Assembly: GCF_002105195.1 (NCBI RefSeq)
Contig: NZ_MUHU01000023.1
Coordinates: 1-37,428, forward strand
DNA length: 37,428 nt
From: Derxia lacustris
GTDB lineage: Bacteria; Pseudomonadota; Gammaproteobacteria; Burkholderiales; Burkholderiaceae_E
Direction of reading: 5' to 3'
Shown here: in pieces, positions 26,189 through 35,430 of the stretch
How the letters are laid out: every line of letters begins with the position of its first letter
Position numbering within the stretch: position 1 is the first letter of the stretch
Position numbers and translations under genes: made by a program
Notes under the pieces: model-generated
What the model was told of the DNA's origin: nothing
What the model saw: the letters and a program-made list of their open reading frames with translations, nothing else
Database searches by the model: none

Positions 26189-27172
26189 TTGCTCCCGCGC
26201 CCCGCTCCCGTGCTGAATTCCTCCCGCCCCGATACGAATGGCGCCACCGCGCCGCTGGCCGGCGCCACCGAGCCCGAGGGCAACGGCCGCGCCGAACGCG
26301 ATCCCTTCCTCGTCGCGCTCGGCGAGCGGGTGAAGGTGCTGCGCGCGCGCAAGGGCATGCCGCGCCGCGTGCTGGCCGAGACCGCCGACGTGTCGGAGCG
26401 CCATCTCGCCAACCTGGAAACCGGCCTCGGCAACGTGTCGGTGCTGGTGCTGCGCCAGGTGGCACAGGCGCTCGAATGCCCGATTGCCGAACTGCTCGGC
26501 GACGAGACCACGTCGAGCGCCGAATGGCTGCTGATCCGCGACCTGCTGCACGGCCGCGACGCCGCCGACCTGAGCCGCGCGCATGCGGCGCTCAGCGGCC
26601 TGTTCGGCGAGCCCTCGCCCGAGGCGCGGCGCAATCACCGCATCGCGCTCGTCGGCCTGCGCGGCGCGGGCAAGTCCACGCTCGGCCGAATGCTCGCCGA
26701 GGCGCTGAACTGGCCCTTCATCGAGCTGAGCCGCGAGATCGAGCGCATCGCCGGCTGCACGCCGAGCGAAATCCACGCGCTCTACGGCGCCAACGCCTAC
26801 CGCCGCTACGAGCGCCGCGCGCTCGAAGAGGCCATCGAGATCTATCCCGAAGCCGTCATCGCGACGCCGGGCGGCATGGTGTCGGAGGCCGCCACGTTCA
26901 ACGTGCTGCTCGCGCACTGCTTCACGCTGTGGCTGCGCGCCCAGCCCGAGGAGCACATGAACCGCGTGCTCGCCCAGGGCGACATGCGGCCGATGTCGAA
27001 CAACGCGCAGGCGATGGAGGATCTGAAGCTGATCCTCGCCGGGCGCGAGGCCTTCTACGCCAAGGCCGATCTCACCTTCGACACGAGCGGGAAGACCGTC
27101 GCGCAGACCTTCGACGGCCTGAAGGCGGCGGTCGGCGCGGCTTTGCCGGGGACGGTTTCGGCGCTGCGCTGA
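26189..27172 (+). CDS. boxR: BoxR regulator: XRE helix-turn-helix fused to shikimate-kinase-like domain
   Basis: 327-aa regulator of the BoxR/BzdR type. The XRE helix-turn-helix is at about 44-104 (KVLRARKGMPRRVLAETADV, then SERHLANLETGLGNVSVL). The C-terminal domain resembles shikimate kinase, with P-loop GLRGAGKST at 156-164. In characterised BoxR/BzdR proteins this domain senses benzoyl-CoA and relieves repression. The start is TTG at 26189, with AGGA 7 bp before it; GTG at 26207 is an alternative. It is divergent from the cupin-boxD-bclA operon and codirectional with boxCBA, whose promoter has its own operators 184 bp downstream. A hairpin (27209-27239) follows, so boxR is probably a separate transcript. 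Confidence 0.92.
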   Translation: MLPRPAPVLNSSRPDTNGATAPLAGATEPEGNGRAERDPFLVALGERVKVLRARKGMPRRVLAETADVSERHLANLETGLGNVSVLVLRQVAQALECPIAELLGDETTSSAEWLLIRDLLHGRDAADLSRAHAALSGLFGEPSPEARRNHRIALVGLRGAGKSTLGRMLAEALNWPFIELSREIERIAGCTPSEIHALYGANAYRRYERRALEEAIEIYPEAVIATPGGMVSEAATFNVLLAHCFTLWLRAQPEEHMNRVLAQGDMRPMSNNAQAMEDLKLILAGREAFYAKADLTFDTSGKTVAQTFDGLKAAVGAALPGTVSALR

Positions 27173-27208
27173 ACCGCGCGACCCCAGGCGTCCGGCAAGT
27201 CCGATCCG

Positions 27209-27239
27209 GGAATGGGACGCGGCCGCCGCGCGCCATTCC
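27209..27239 (+). terminator. Hairpin after boxR
   Basis: GGAATGG (27209-27215) pairs with CCATTCC (27233-27239). The loop contains the palindrome GCGGCCGC, which can extend the structure. It begins 37 bp after the boxR stop. No T tract follows. The rest of 27173-27486 holds the dyad at 27323-27337 and the boxC promoter region. Confidence 0.42.
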
Positions 27240-27322
27240 GACGCACCGATTCTGACCGACAAGCCCGCGCAACCACGCGTCGCGCTGCAACGGGCAACGC
27301 TGTCCGGCCAACCGCGGACCCG

Positions 27323-27337
27323 CCCTCGATTCGAGGG
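27323..27337. promoter_or_regulatory. Perfect 15-bp dyad upstream of the boxC promoter
   Basis: CCCTCGATTCGAGGG: two exact 7-bp arms around a central T. With a 1-nt centre it cannot fold as a hairpin of full length, so a dimeric DNA-binding protein is a better explanation. It lies about 80 bp upstream of the predicted boxC transcription start and 19 bp before the first TGCA operator. The binding protein is unknown. Confidence 0.35.
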
Positions 27338-27355
27338 ACATCCCTCACCCGCAAC

Positions 27356-27432
27356 TGCACTATCCTGCTTGACGACATGCACAACAGTGCAGCATATTGC
27401 GCCTAACGAACGGCGCACTGCACTATTTTGCA
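27356..27432 (+). promoter_or_regulatory. boxC promoter with three BoxR-type operators
   Basis: TTGACG (27369-27374), 18-bp spacer, CATATT (27393-27398); start near 27405. Three copies of the TGCA-N6-TGCA element surround it: 27356-27369 (TGCACTATCCTGCT), 27378-27391 (TGCACAACAGTGCA) and 27419-27432 (TGCACTATTTTGCA). The first abuts the -35, the second fills the spacer and the third lies downstream of the start, so binding would block transcription. The leader to the boxC ATG is about 80 nt and AAGGAG lies at 27476-27481. Confidence 0.62.
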
Positions 27433-27486
27433 TGTAGCGCCTCGACTTACGGATCGGCCTTCCGGCCATCTCAACAAGGAGCGCGC

Positions 27487-29142
27487 ATGAGCCACGATTC
27501 CCGCGTCGATTACCAGATCGACCCGAGCCACTACAAGCACTGGAAGGTCAGCTACGACGGCTCCATCGCCACGCTCGCGATGGACACGGCCGAGGACGGC
27601 GGCCTGCGCCCCGGCTACAAGCTCAAGCTCAATTCCTACGATCTCGGCGTCGACATCGAGCTGCACGACGCGCTTCAGCGCATCCGTTTCGAACACCCCG
27701 AAATCCGCACCGTGGTGCTGACCAGCGCCAAGGAACGCATCTTCTGTTCGGGCGCCAACATCTTCATGCTGGGTCTGTCGTCGCACGCCTGGAAGGTCAA
27801 CTTCTGCAAGTTCACCAACGAGACGCGCAACGGCATCGAGGATTCCAGCCGGCATTCGGGCCTCAAGTTCCTCGCCGCGATCAACGGCGCCTGCGCCGGC
27901 GGCGGCTATGAAGTGGCGCTCGCCTGCGACCACCTGCTGCTGGTCGACGACCGGTCCTCGGCCGTGTCGCTGCCCGAAGTGCCGCTGCTCGGCGTGCTGC
28001 CCGGCACCGGCGGCCTGACCCGCGTCACCGACAAGCGCCGTGTCCGCCACGACCACGCCGACATCTTCTGCACCACGACCGAAGGCGTGCGCGGCCAGCG
28101 CGCCGTCGACTGGCGGCTGGTCGACGAGATCGCCAAGTCGGCGGTCTTTGCCGATGCGGTGAAAACGCGCGCCCTCGCGCTCGCCGAACAGAGCGACCGC
28201 CCGGCCGACGCCCAGGGCGTCAAGCTCGTGCCGCTCGATCGCGGCATCGACGAGAAGGGCCTGCACTATGAATTCGTCGATGTGCAGATCGACCGCAGCA
28301 AGCGCCACGCGACCTTCACCGTGAAGGCCCCGAGCGCGCCGCAGCCGACCGAGATCGACGCCGTCGTCGCCGCCGGCGCGCACTGGTGGCCGCTGCAATT
28401 CGCGCGCGAACTCGACGACGCCATCCTGTCGATGCGCACCAACGAGCTCGACATCGGCACCTGGATCTTCAAGACCGAAGGCGATGCCGCCGCCGTGCTC
28501 GCCGCCGACGCGACCCTGCTCAGGCACGAGAGCCACTGGTTCGTGCGCGAGACGCTCGGGATGCTGCGCCGCACGCTGGCGCGCATCGACGTGTCGTCGC
28601 GCTCGATCTTCGCGCTGGTCGAGCCGGGTTCGTGCTTCGCCGGCACGCTGCTCGAACTCGCGCTCGCCGCCGACCGCAGCTACATGCTCGCCGCCGGCGA
28701 CATCTCGAACGCCGCCTTCCTGACGCTCGACGCGACCAACTTCGGCCGCTATCCGATGGTCACGGGCCAGGCGCGCATCGCCCGCCGCTTCTACGAGGAA
28801 ACCGGTCCGCTCGACGCGGCGCGCGCCGTCATCGGCGAGCCGGTCGATGCCGACACCGCCAACCGCCTCGGCCTCGTCACCGCCACGCCCGACGAACTCG
28901 ACTGGGCCGACGAGGTGCGCATCGCGCTCGAGGAGCGTGCCGCGCTGTCGCCCGATTCGCTCACCGGCCTCGAAGCCAACCTGCGCTTCAACGGCCCCGA
29001 GACGATGGAGACGCGGATCTTCGGCCGCCTCACCGCCTGGCAGAACTGGATCTTCGTGCGGCCCAACGCCTCGGGCGAAAAGGGCGCGCTGAAGCTCTAC
29101 GGCAAGGGCGAGAAAGCCCAGTTCGACCTCAACCGCGTCTGA
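27487..29142 (+). CDS. boxC: 2,3-Epoxybenzoyl-CoA dihydrolase
   Basis: 551-aa crotonase-superfamily enzyme that opens the ring of 2,3-epoxybenzoyl-CoA with two waters, giving 3,4-dehydroadipyl-CoA semialdehyde and formate. The length, about twice that of a normal crotonase, is typical of BoxC. The N-terminal half carries the active-site glutamates Glu142 (GGGYEVALAC) and Glu164 (LPEVPLLGVLPGTGG). AAGGAG lies 5 bp before the ATG at 27487; the frame is open to 27397, but that part overlaps the operators. It is the first gene of the rightward box operon and is followed by boxB after 25 bp. Confidence 0.95.
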   Translation: MSHDSRVDYQIDPSHYKHWKVSYDGSIATLAMDTAEDGGLRPGYKLKLNSYDLGVDIELHDALQRIRFEHPEIRTVVLTSAKERIFCSGANIFMLGLSSHAWKVNFCKFTNETRNGIEDSSRHSGLKFLAAINGACAGGGYEVALACDHLLLVDDRSSAVSLPEVPLLGVLPGTGGLTRVTDKRRVRHDHADIFCTTTEGVRGQRAVDWRLVDEIAKSAVFADAVKTRALALAEQSDRPADAQGVKLVPLDRGIDEKGLHYEFVDVQIDRSKRHATFTVKAPSAPQPTEIDAVVAAGAHWWPLQFARELDDAILSMRTNELDIGTWIFKTEGDAAAVLAADATLLRHESHWFVRETLGMLRRTLARIDVSSRSIFALVEPGSCFAGTLLELALAADRSYMLAAGDISNAAFLTLDATNFGRYPMVTGQARIARRFYEETGPLDAARAVIGEPVDADTANRLGLVTATPDELDWADEVRIALEERAALSPDSLTGLEANLRFNGPETMETRIFGRLTAWQNWIFVRPNASGEKGALKLYGKGEKAQFDLNRV

Positions 29143-29167
29143 CCCCATCACAGCACAGGAGACCGCC

Positions 29168-30598
<1,431 letters not shown>

Positions 30599-30631
30599 TC
30601 GCAACCTTGCCCGTCACCGCAGGACCCCGAC

Positions 30632-31852
30632 ATGAACGCACCCTTGCCCGACGTGCTCAAGCAGCACCTCATCGATCCCGAAATCTGCATTCGCTGCAAC
30701 ACCTGCGAAGACATTTGCCCGGTCGATGCGATCGAGCACGACAGCCGCAACTACGTCGTCAAGGCCGACGTCTGCAACGCGTGTGGCGCGTGCATCTCGC
30801 CCTGCCCGACGGGCGCCATCGACAACTGGCGGCTGATGCTGAAGGTCGACGCCTTCAGCCTCGCCGACCAGTATTCCTGGGACGAACTGCCGCCCGACCA
30901 GCCGCCGCTCGACGCGGCCGGCGAGGTGCTGGTGGCGGAACAACCGGTCGTGCTCGAACAGCTGCAGGACGAGCCGAAAAGCTCGCGCCGCGCACCGTGG
31001 TCGGCCGCGCATCCCTATGTGAATCTGTACGGCCAGCAGCAGCCGGCCGTGGCGACGGTGGCCGGCAACTACCGCGTCACTGGCGAGGACTGCGACAGCG
31101 ACGTGCATCACATCGTGCTCGACTTCGGCACCGGCTTCTTCCCGGTGCTCGAAGGCCAGTCGATCGGCGTGATCCCGCCCGGCACCGATGAAAAAGGCCG
31201 CGCCCATTACGCGCGCCAGTACAGCATCGCCAGCCCGCGCGACGGCGAGCGGCCGGGCTACAACAACCTGTCGCTGACCGTGAAGCGCGTGACCACCGAT
31301 CACGCGGGCAAGCCGGTGCGCGGCGTGGCCTCGAACTATCTGTGCGACCTGAAGAAGGGCGACGCGGTGCAGGTGATCGGCCCGTTCGGCAACAGCTTCC
31401 TGATGCCGAATCACCCGGGCTCGAACCTGCTGATGATCTGCACCGGCACCGGCTCGGCGCCGATGCGCGCGATGACCGAGCACCGGCGCCGCGAGGGCGC
31501 GCGCAACACCGGCCGGCTGATGCTGTTCTTCGGCGCGCGCACCCAGGCCGAGCTGCCCTACTTCGGCCCGCTGATGAAGCTGCCGAAGGACTTCATCGAC
31601 GTGAATCTCGCGCTGTCGCGCGCGCCCGGCGAGCCGCGCCGCTATGTGCAGGATCGCCTGCGCGAGCGCTCGGCCGACGTGGCCGCGCTGCTCAAGAGCG
31701 CCGACACCTGCCTCTACGTCTGCGGCCTGCGCGGCATGGAAGCCGGCGTGCTCGACGCGCTGCGCGACATCTGCGCCGCCCACGGCCTGGACTGGGGCGC
31801 GACCGCGCAGGCGATGCAGGCCGAGGGCCGCATCCATCTCGAAACCTACTGA
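30632..31852 (+). CDS. boxA: Benzoyl-CoA 2,3-epoxidase reductase component
   Basis: 406-aa reductase that supplies electrons from NADPH to BoxB. The N-terminal ferredoxin domain has two [4Fe-4S] motifs: Cys19, Cys22, Cys25, Cys29 and Cys48, Cys51, Cys54, Cys58. A linker of about 60 residues leads to a ferredoxin-NADP reductase module with FAD-binding RQYS (195-198), a [10 protein letters not shown] segment and a C-terminal aromatic (HLETY) as in NADPH-type reductases. AGGA precedes the ATG. The next gene follows after 11 bp. Confidence 0.95.
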   Translation: MNAPLPDVLKQHLIDPEICIRCNTCEDICPVDAIEHDSRNYVVKADVCNACGACISPCPTGAIDNWRLMLKVDAFSLADQYSWDELPPDQPPLDAAGEVLVAEQPVVLEQLQDEPKSSRRAPWSAAHPYVNLYGQQQPAVATVAGNYRVTGEDCDSDVHHIVLDFGTGFFPVLEGQSIGVIPPGTDEKGRAHYARQYSIASPRDGERPGYNNLSLTVKRVTTDHAGKPVRGVASNYLCDLKKGDAVQVIGPFGNSFLMPNHPGSNLLMICTGTGSAPMRAMTEHRRREGARNTGRLMLFFGARTQAELPYFGPLMKLPKDFIDVNLALSRAPGEPRRYVQDRLRERSADVAALLKSADTCLYVCGLRGMEAGVLDALRDICAAHGLDWGATAQAMQAEGRIHLETY

Positions 31853-31863
31853 GGATGACCGCG

Positions 31864-32649
31864 ATGGAGACAGTCGCACTCGCCGTCGATGAACGCGGCG
31901 TGGCCCGGCTCGACATGAACCGGGCCGAGGTTTTCAACGCCTTCGACGAAACGATGATTGCCGAGCTGGCCGCGAGCTTCGACGAGCTGGGCCGGCGCGA
32001 CGATGTGCGCGTGGTGGTGCTCGGCGCGCGCGGCAAGGCCTATAGCGCCGGCGCCGACCTGCAATGGATGAAGCGCCAGAGCGCGAACGACGAGGCGACC
32101 AACCGCGCCGACGCGCGCCGCTTCGCCGAGATGATGCGAGCCGTGGCCGAGTGCCCGAAGCCGACCGTCGCCCGCGTGCAGGGCTCGGCCTTCGGCGGCG
32201 GCGTGGGGCTGATGGCGGCCTGCGACATCGTCGTCGTGGCCGAGCACGCGCGCTTCGCGGTCAGCGAGGCGAAGTTCGGGATTCTGCCGGCGGTGATCGG
32301 GCCTTATGTGGTGAATGCGGTCGGCGTGCGGCAGGCGCGGCGGCTCGCGCTGACGGCGACGCCAATCGATGCGCGCGAGGCGCTGGCGCTGGGGCTTGCG
32401 CATCGCGTGGTGGCGGCCGATGCGCTCGACGCGGCGGTCGATGCGGTGCTTGCCGAACTGCTCGGCAACGGGCCGGGCGCGCAGGGCGAGATCAAGCGGC
32501 TGTTCGCGCAGCTGGAGGTCGGGCCGATCACGGCCGAGGTGCGCGAGCTGACTGCCGCGACGATCGCGCGCGTGCGCTCGACCGACGAGGCGCGCGAAGG
32601 CTTTGCCGCCTTCCTCGACAAGCGCCGCGCCAGCTGGAGCCGCGCATGA
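31864..32649 (+). CDS. Enoyl-CoA hydratase (crotonase), methylglutaconyl-CoA hydratase-like
   Basis: 261-aa crotonase. The oxyanion segment SAGADLQWMKR (61-71) and one catalytic glutamate, Glu135 (SEAKFGILPA), are visible. The position of the other canonical glutamate is Gly115 (FGGGVGLM), as is usual in the methylglutaconyl-CoA hydratase (LiuC) branch. In this operon a likely role is hydration of 2,3-dehydroadipyl-CoA to 3-hydroxyadipyl-CoA, or isomerisation of 3,4- to 2,3-dehydroadipyl-CoA. The ATG at 31864 was preferred to 31855 because GAGG lies 9 bp before it, whereas 31855 has no room for a ribosome site. It overlaps the next gene by 4 bp (ATGA). Confidence 0.83.
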   Translation: METVALAVDERGVARLDMNRAEVFNAFDETMIAELAASFDELGRRDDVRVVVLGARGKAYSAGADLQWMKRQSANDEATNRADARRFAEMMRAVAECPKPTVARVQGSAFGGGVGLMAACDIVVVAEHARFAVSEAKFGILPAVIGPYVVNAVGVRQARRLALTATPIDAREALALGLAHRVVAADALDAAVDAVLAELLGNGPGAQGEIKRLFAQLEVGPITAEVRELTAATIARVRSTDEAREGFAAFLDKRRASWSRA

Positions 32650-34172
32650 ACGCCGACGCCACGATGATTGTTGGCGTGATCGGCGCCGGCACGATGGGCG
32701 CGGGCATCGCGCAGATTGCGGCGGTCGCCGGCCATGTCGTGCGGCTGCACGATGCGCGCGAGGGCGCGGCCGGCGAGGCGATCCGCCGCCTCGGCCAGAC
32801 CTTCGACACGCTGGTCGGCAAGGGCCGCATGACGCCCGAAGCGGCGCAGGCGGCGCGCGGCCGGCTGGTCGCGGCGAGCGGGCTCGGCGACCTGGCCGAT
32901 TGCGGCCTCGTCGTCGAGGCCATCGTCGAGAACCTCAAGGTCAAGAACGATCTCTTCCTCGCGCTCGAAGCCATCGTCGCGCCCGACGCGATCCTCGCGA
33001 CCAATACGTCGTCCATTTCCGTGACGGCAATCGGGCGCGGGCTCGCGCATCCGGAGCGACTGGTAGGCATGCACTTCTTCAACCCGGTGCCGCTGATGAA
33101 GCTGGTCGAGATCGTCTCGGGCCTTGCGACCGACGCGACCGTGGCTGAGCGGCTGCTGGCGCTCGCGGCGCGCTGGGGCAAGACGCCGGTGCGCGCGCGC
33201 TCGACGCCGGGCTTCATCGTCAATCGCATCGCGCGGCCGTTCTATGCCGAGGCGCTGCTGCTGCTCCAGGAGTCGCGCGCGACGCCCGAGGTCATCGACG
33301 CGGCGCTGCGCGCGGCGGGTTTCCGCATGGGGCCGTGCGAGCTGATGGACCTGATCGGCCATGACGTGAACTTTGCGGTCACGTCATCGGTGTTCGAGGC
33401 CTTCCATTACGACCGGCGCTTCCAGCCGTCGATCGTGCAGCGGGAGCTGGTCGAGGGCGGGCGCTTCGGGCGCAAGAGCGGGCAGGGCTTCTATCGCTAC
33501 GGCGAGGGTGGGGCGGAACGTGACGCGACAGCCGCCGCGTCGCCCGCCGGCGCCTTGCCCCGCGCGGCCGTCGTCCACGGCGACGGCGAACTCGCCGGGC
33601 GCATCGCGGCGGCGCTGACTGCGGCCGGCTGCGTGGTCGAGCGCCGCGCCGGGGCCGACACCGGCATCGCCGCCGACGGCCTGAATCTCTGGCTCACCGA
33701 CGGCCGGCCCGCGAGCCAGCGCGCCGCCGCCGACCGTCATCCGGCGACCGCCGTGTTCGACGAGCCGCTGGCCGCGTCCGGCGCGCTCGCCTTCGCCTGC
33801 GCGCCCGGCTGCGACGACCGCCAGCGCCAGCTCGCCGGCGCGCTGCTCGCGAGTCTCGGCCATGCGCCGGTCGAGATCGGCGATGCGCCGGGCCTCGTCG
33901 TCGCGCGCACCGTCGCGATGCTGGTCAACGAAGCCGCCGACGCCGTGCAGCAGGGCGTCTGCGCCGAGGCCGACGCCGACATCGCGATGAAGCTCGGCAC
34001 CAACTACCCGGCCGGGCCGTTCGAATGGCTGGCGCGGCTCGGCGCGCGCCGCGTGGTCGGGCTGCTCGATGCGCTCGCCGCCACGGCCGGCCCGGAGCGC
34101 TACCGCGCCAGCCCCTGGCTGCGCGAGCGCGTCTGGTCGCGCGCCAGCGTCGCCCAGGAGGCCTGCGCATGA
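32646..34172 (+). CDS. 3-Hydroxyacyl-CoA dehydrogenase, PaaH/PaaC type
   Basis: 508-aa NAD-dependent dehydrogenase of the phenylacetate-type branch (3-hydroxyadipyl-CoA dehydrogenase). The Rossmann motif GAGTMG is at 13-18, Ser122-Ser123 follow ATNT, and the catalytic pair is His143 (MHFFNPVP) and Glu155 (KLVEIV). A second C-terminal helical dimerisation domain (about 390-500) gives the length of about 500 aa typical of PaaH, longer than ordinary FadB-type domains. The expected product, beta-ketoadipyl-CoA, is where the box, phenylacetate and catechol routes meet. It overlaps both neighbours by 4 bp. The open frame to 32064 is a shadow of the crotonase gene. Confidence 0.88.
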   Translation: MNADATMIVGVIGAGTMGAGIAQIAAVAGHVVRLHDAREGAAGEAIRRLGQTFDTLVGKGRMTPEAAQAARGRLVAASGLGDLADCGLVVEAIVENLKVKNDLFLALEAIVAPDAILATNTSSISVTAIGRGLAHPERLVGMHFFNPVPLMKLVEIVSGLATDATVAERLLALAARWGKTPVRARSTPGFIVNRIARPFYAEALLLLQESRATPEVIDAALRAAGFRMGPCELMDLIGHDVNFAVTSSVFEAFHYDRRFQPSIVQRELVEGGRFGRKSGQGFYRYGEGGAERDATAAASPAGALPRAAVVHGDGELAGRIAAALTAAGCVVERRAGADTGIAADGLNLWLTDGRPASQRAAADRHPATAVFDEPLAASGALAFACAPGCDDRQRQLAGALLASLGHAPVEIGDAPGLVVARTVAMLVNEAADAVQQGVCAEADADIAMKLGTNYPAGPFEWLARLGARRVVGLLDALAATAGPERYRASPWLRERVWSRASVAQEACA

Positions 34173-34975
34173 GCCCGCGCCTGCTCCCGCTCGACACCGA
34201 GGATTTCCGCGTCGAGATCGCCGACGGCATCGCCCACGTCGTGCTCGGCCGCCCCGGCGCCATGCCGGTCACCGACGCGCGCGGCCACGGCGAACTGGCC
34301 CGCATCTGGCGCCTGCTCGACGCCGATCCCGAGGTGCGCGCCATCCTCGTGCGCAGCGAGGGCAAGGGCTTCTGCGCCGGCGGCACGCCCGAACTCGTCG
34401 CGGCGCTGGTCGAGCACGAGGCCGACCGGCTGCGCGTGATGCGCGAGGCGCGCGAGCTCGTCGTCGGCATGATCGATTGCGACAAGCCCATCGTCTCGGC
34501 GATCAACGGCGCGGCGGTCGGCGCGGGCTTGGCGGTCGCGCTGCTGGCCGACGTGTCGGTCGCGGTGCGCGGCGCGAAATTGATCGACGGCCACACCAGG
34601 CTCGGCCTCGCAGCCGGCGATCACGCGGTCGCAATCTGGCCGCTGCTGACCGGCATGGCGCGCGCCAAGCAGGCGCTGCTGCTCTGCGACACCATCACCG
34701 GCGAGGAGGCCGAGCGCATCGGTCTCGTCAGCCGCTGCGTCGAGGCGGATCAGCTCGACGCCGTCACGCGCGACCTCGCGGCACGGCTCGCCGCATCGAG
34801 CCCGACCGCGATGGCCTGGACCAAGCGCACGCTCAACCACTGGCTGCGCGCCGCGCTGCCGGCCTTCGAGCATTCGCTCGCGCTCGAAATCCTCGGCTTC
34901 GCGGGCCGCGACGTGCGCGAGGGCCTTGCCGCGCTCGCCGAACGGCGCGCGCCCGACTTCAAGGGACACGCATGA
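34169..34975 (+). CDS. Second crotonase-family protein, atypical active site
   Basis: 268-aa crotonase-fold protein. The CoA-binding oxyanion segment is FCAGGTPELV (68-77) and the second one is NGAAVGAGLAVAL (113-125). Neither canonical glutamate is present: GAGLA replaces GGGCE, and the segment DGHTRLGLAAGDHAVAIW has Asp151-His152 where hydratases have Glu-x5-P. Asp at this region is used by some crotonases that isomerise double bonds or dehalogenate. A 3,4- to 2,3-dehydroadipyl-CoA isomerase would fill a gap in the pathway, but this is inference. AGGAGG lies before the ATG. Overlaps of 4 bp on both sides tie it to the operon. Confidence 0.78.
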   Translation: MSPRLLPLDTEDFRVEIADGIAHVVLGRPGAMPVTDARGHGELARIWRLLDADPEVRAILVRSEGKGFCAGGTPELVAALVEHEADRLRVMREARELVVGMIDCDKPIVSAINGAAVGAGLAVALLADVSVAVRGAKLIDGHTRLGLAAGDHAVAIWPLLTGMARAKQALLLCDTITGEEAERIGLVSRCVEADQLDAVTRDLAARLAASSPTAMAWTKRTLNHWLRAALPAFEHSLALEILGFAGRDVREGLAALAERRAPDFKGHA

Positions 34976-35415
34976 ACTTTTCCGACCTTCACGCCGGCCA
35001 GGTCATCGAGCACGGCCCGGTCTCGCTCACCGAGGACGAGATGATCGCCTTCGCGCGCGCCTACGACCCGCAGTGGTTCCACGTCGATGCCGAGCGCGCG
35101 CGCGCCGGCCGCTGGGGCGGGCTGATCGCGAGCGGCTGGCAGACCTGCGGCCTCGCGATGCGGCTTGCGACCGAAGCCGTGCTGTCCGATTCCGAGTCCT
35201 TCGGCTCGCCCGGCCTTGCGTGGCTGCGCTGGCCGTCGCCAGTGCGCGCGGGCGACCAGCTCACCTTCCGCGCCGACGTGATCGAGGCGCGCGTCTCGGC
35301 CAGCAAGCCCACGCTCGGCATCGTGGTCTGGCGCTGGCGCCTGCTCGCCGACGAGGGCCGCGAAGTGCTCGACCTCGAAGCCACGAGCTTCTTCGACCTC
35401 GGCCCCAGGCCGTAA
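34972..35415 (+). CDS. MaoC-like (R)-specific enoyl-CoA hydratase domain protein
   Basis: 147-aa single hot-dog domain protein. The catalytic pair Asp32 and His37 (YDPQWFHVD) and the helix after it (GGLIASGWQT, 49-58) are as in MaoC/PhaJ hydratases. It could hydrate an enoyl-CoA such as dehydroadipyl-CoA or divert one to the (R) isomer. It overlaps the preceding crotonase gene by 4 bp and lies 15 bp before the MDR oxidoreductase. Three possible hydratases in one operon suggest side substrates or branched roles. Confidence 0.84.
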   Translation: MNFSDLHAGQVIEHGPVSLTEDEMIAFARAYDPQWFHVDAERARAGRWGGLIASGWQTCGLAMRLATEAVLSDSESFGSPGLAWLRWPSPVRAGDQLTFRADVIEARVSASKPTLGIVVWRWRLLADEGREVLDLEATSFFDLGPRP

Positions 35416-35430
35416 ACCGGGAGAACCGCG

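Noticed and set aside
32064..34172. 702-aa frame suggesting a larger multifunctional hydroxyacyl-CoA dehydrogenase
   Set aside because: The first 194 residues are Arg/Ala-rich shadow of the crotonase gene; the real start at 32646 overlaps the preceding stop as ATGA.
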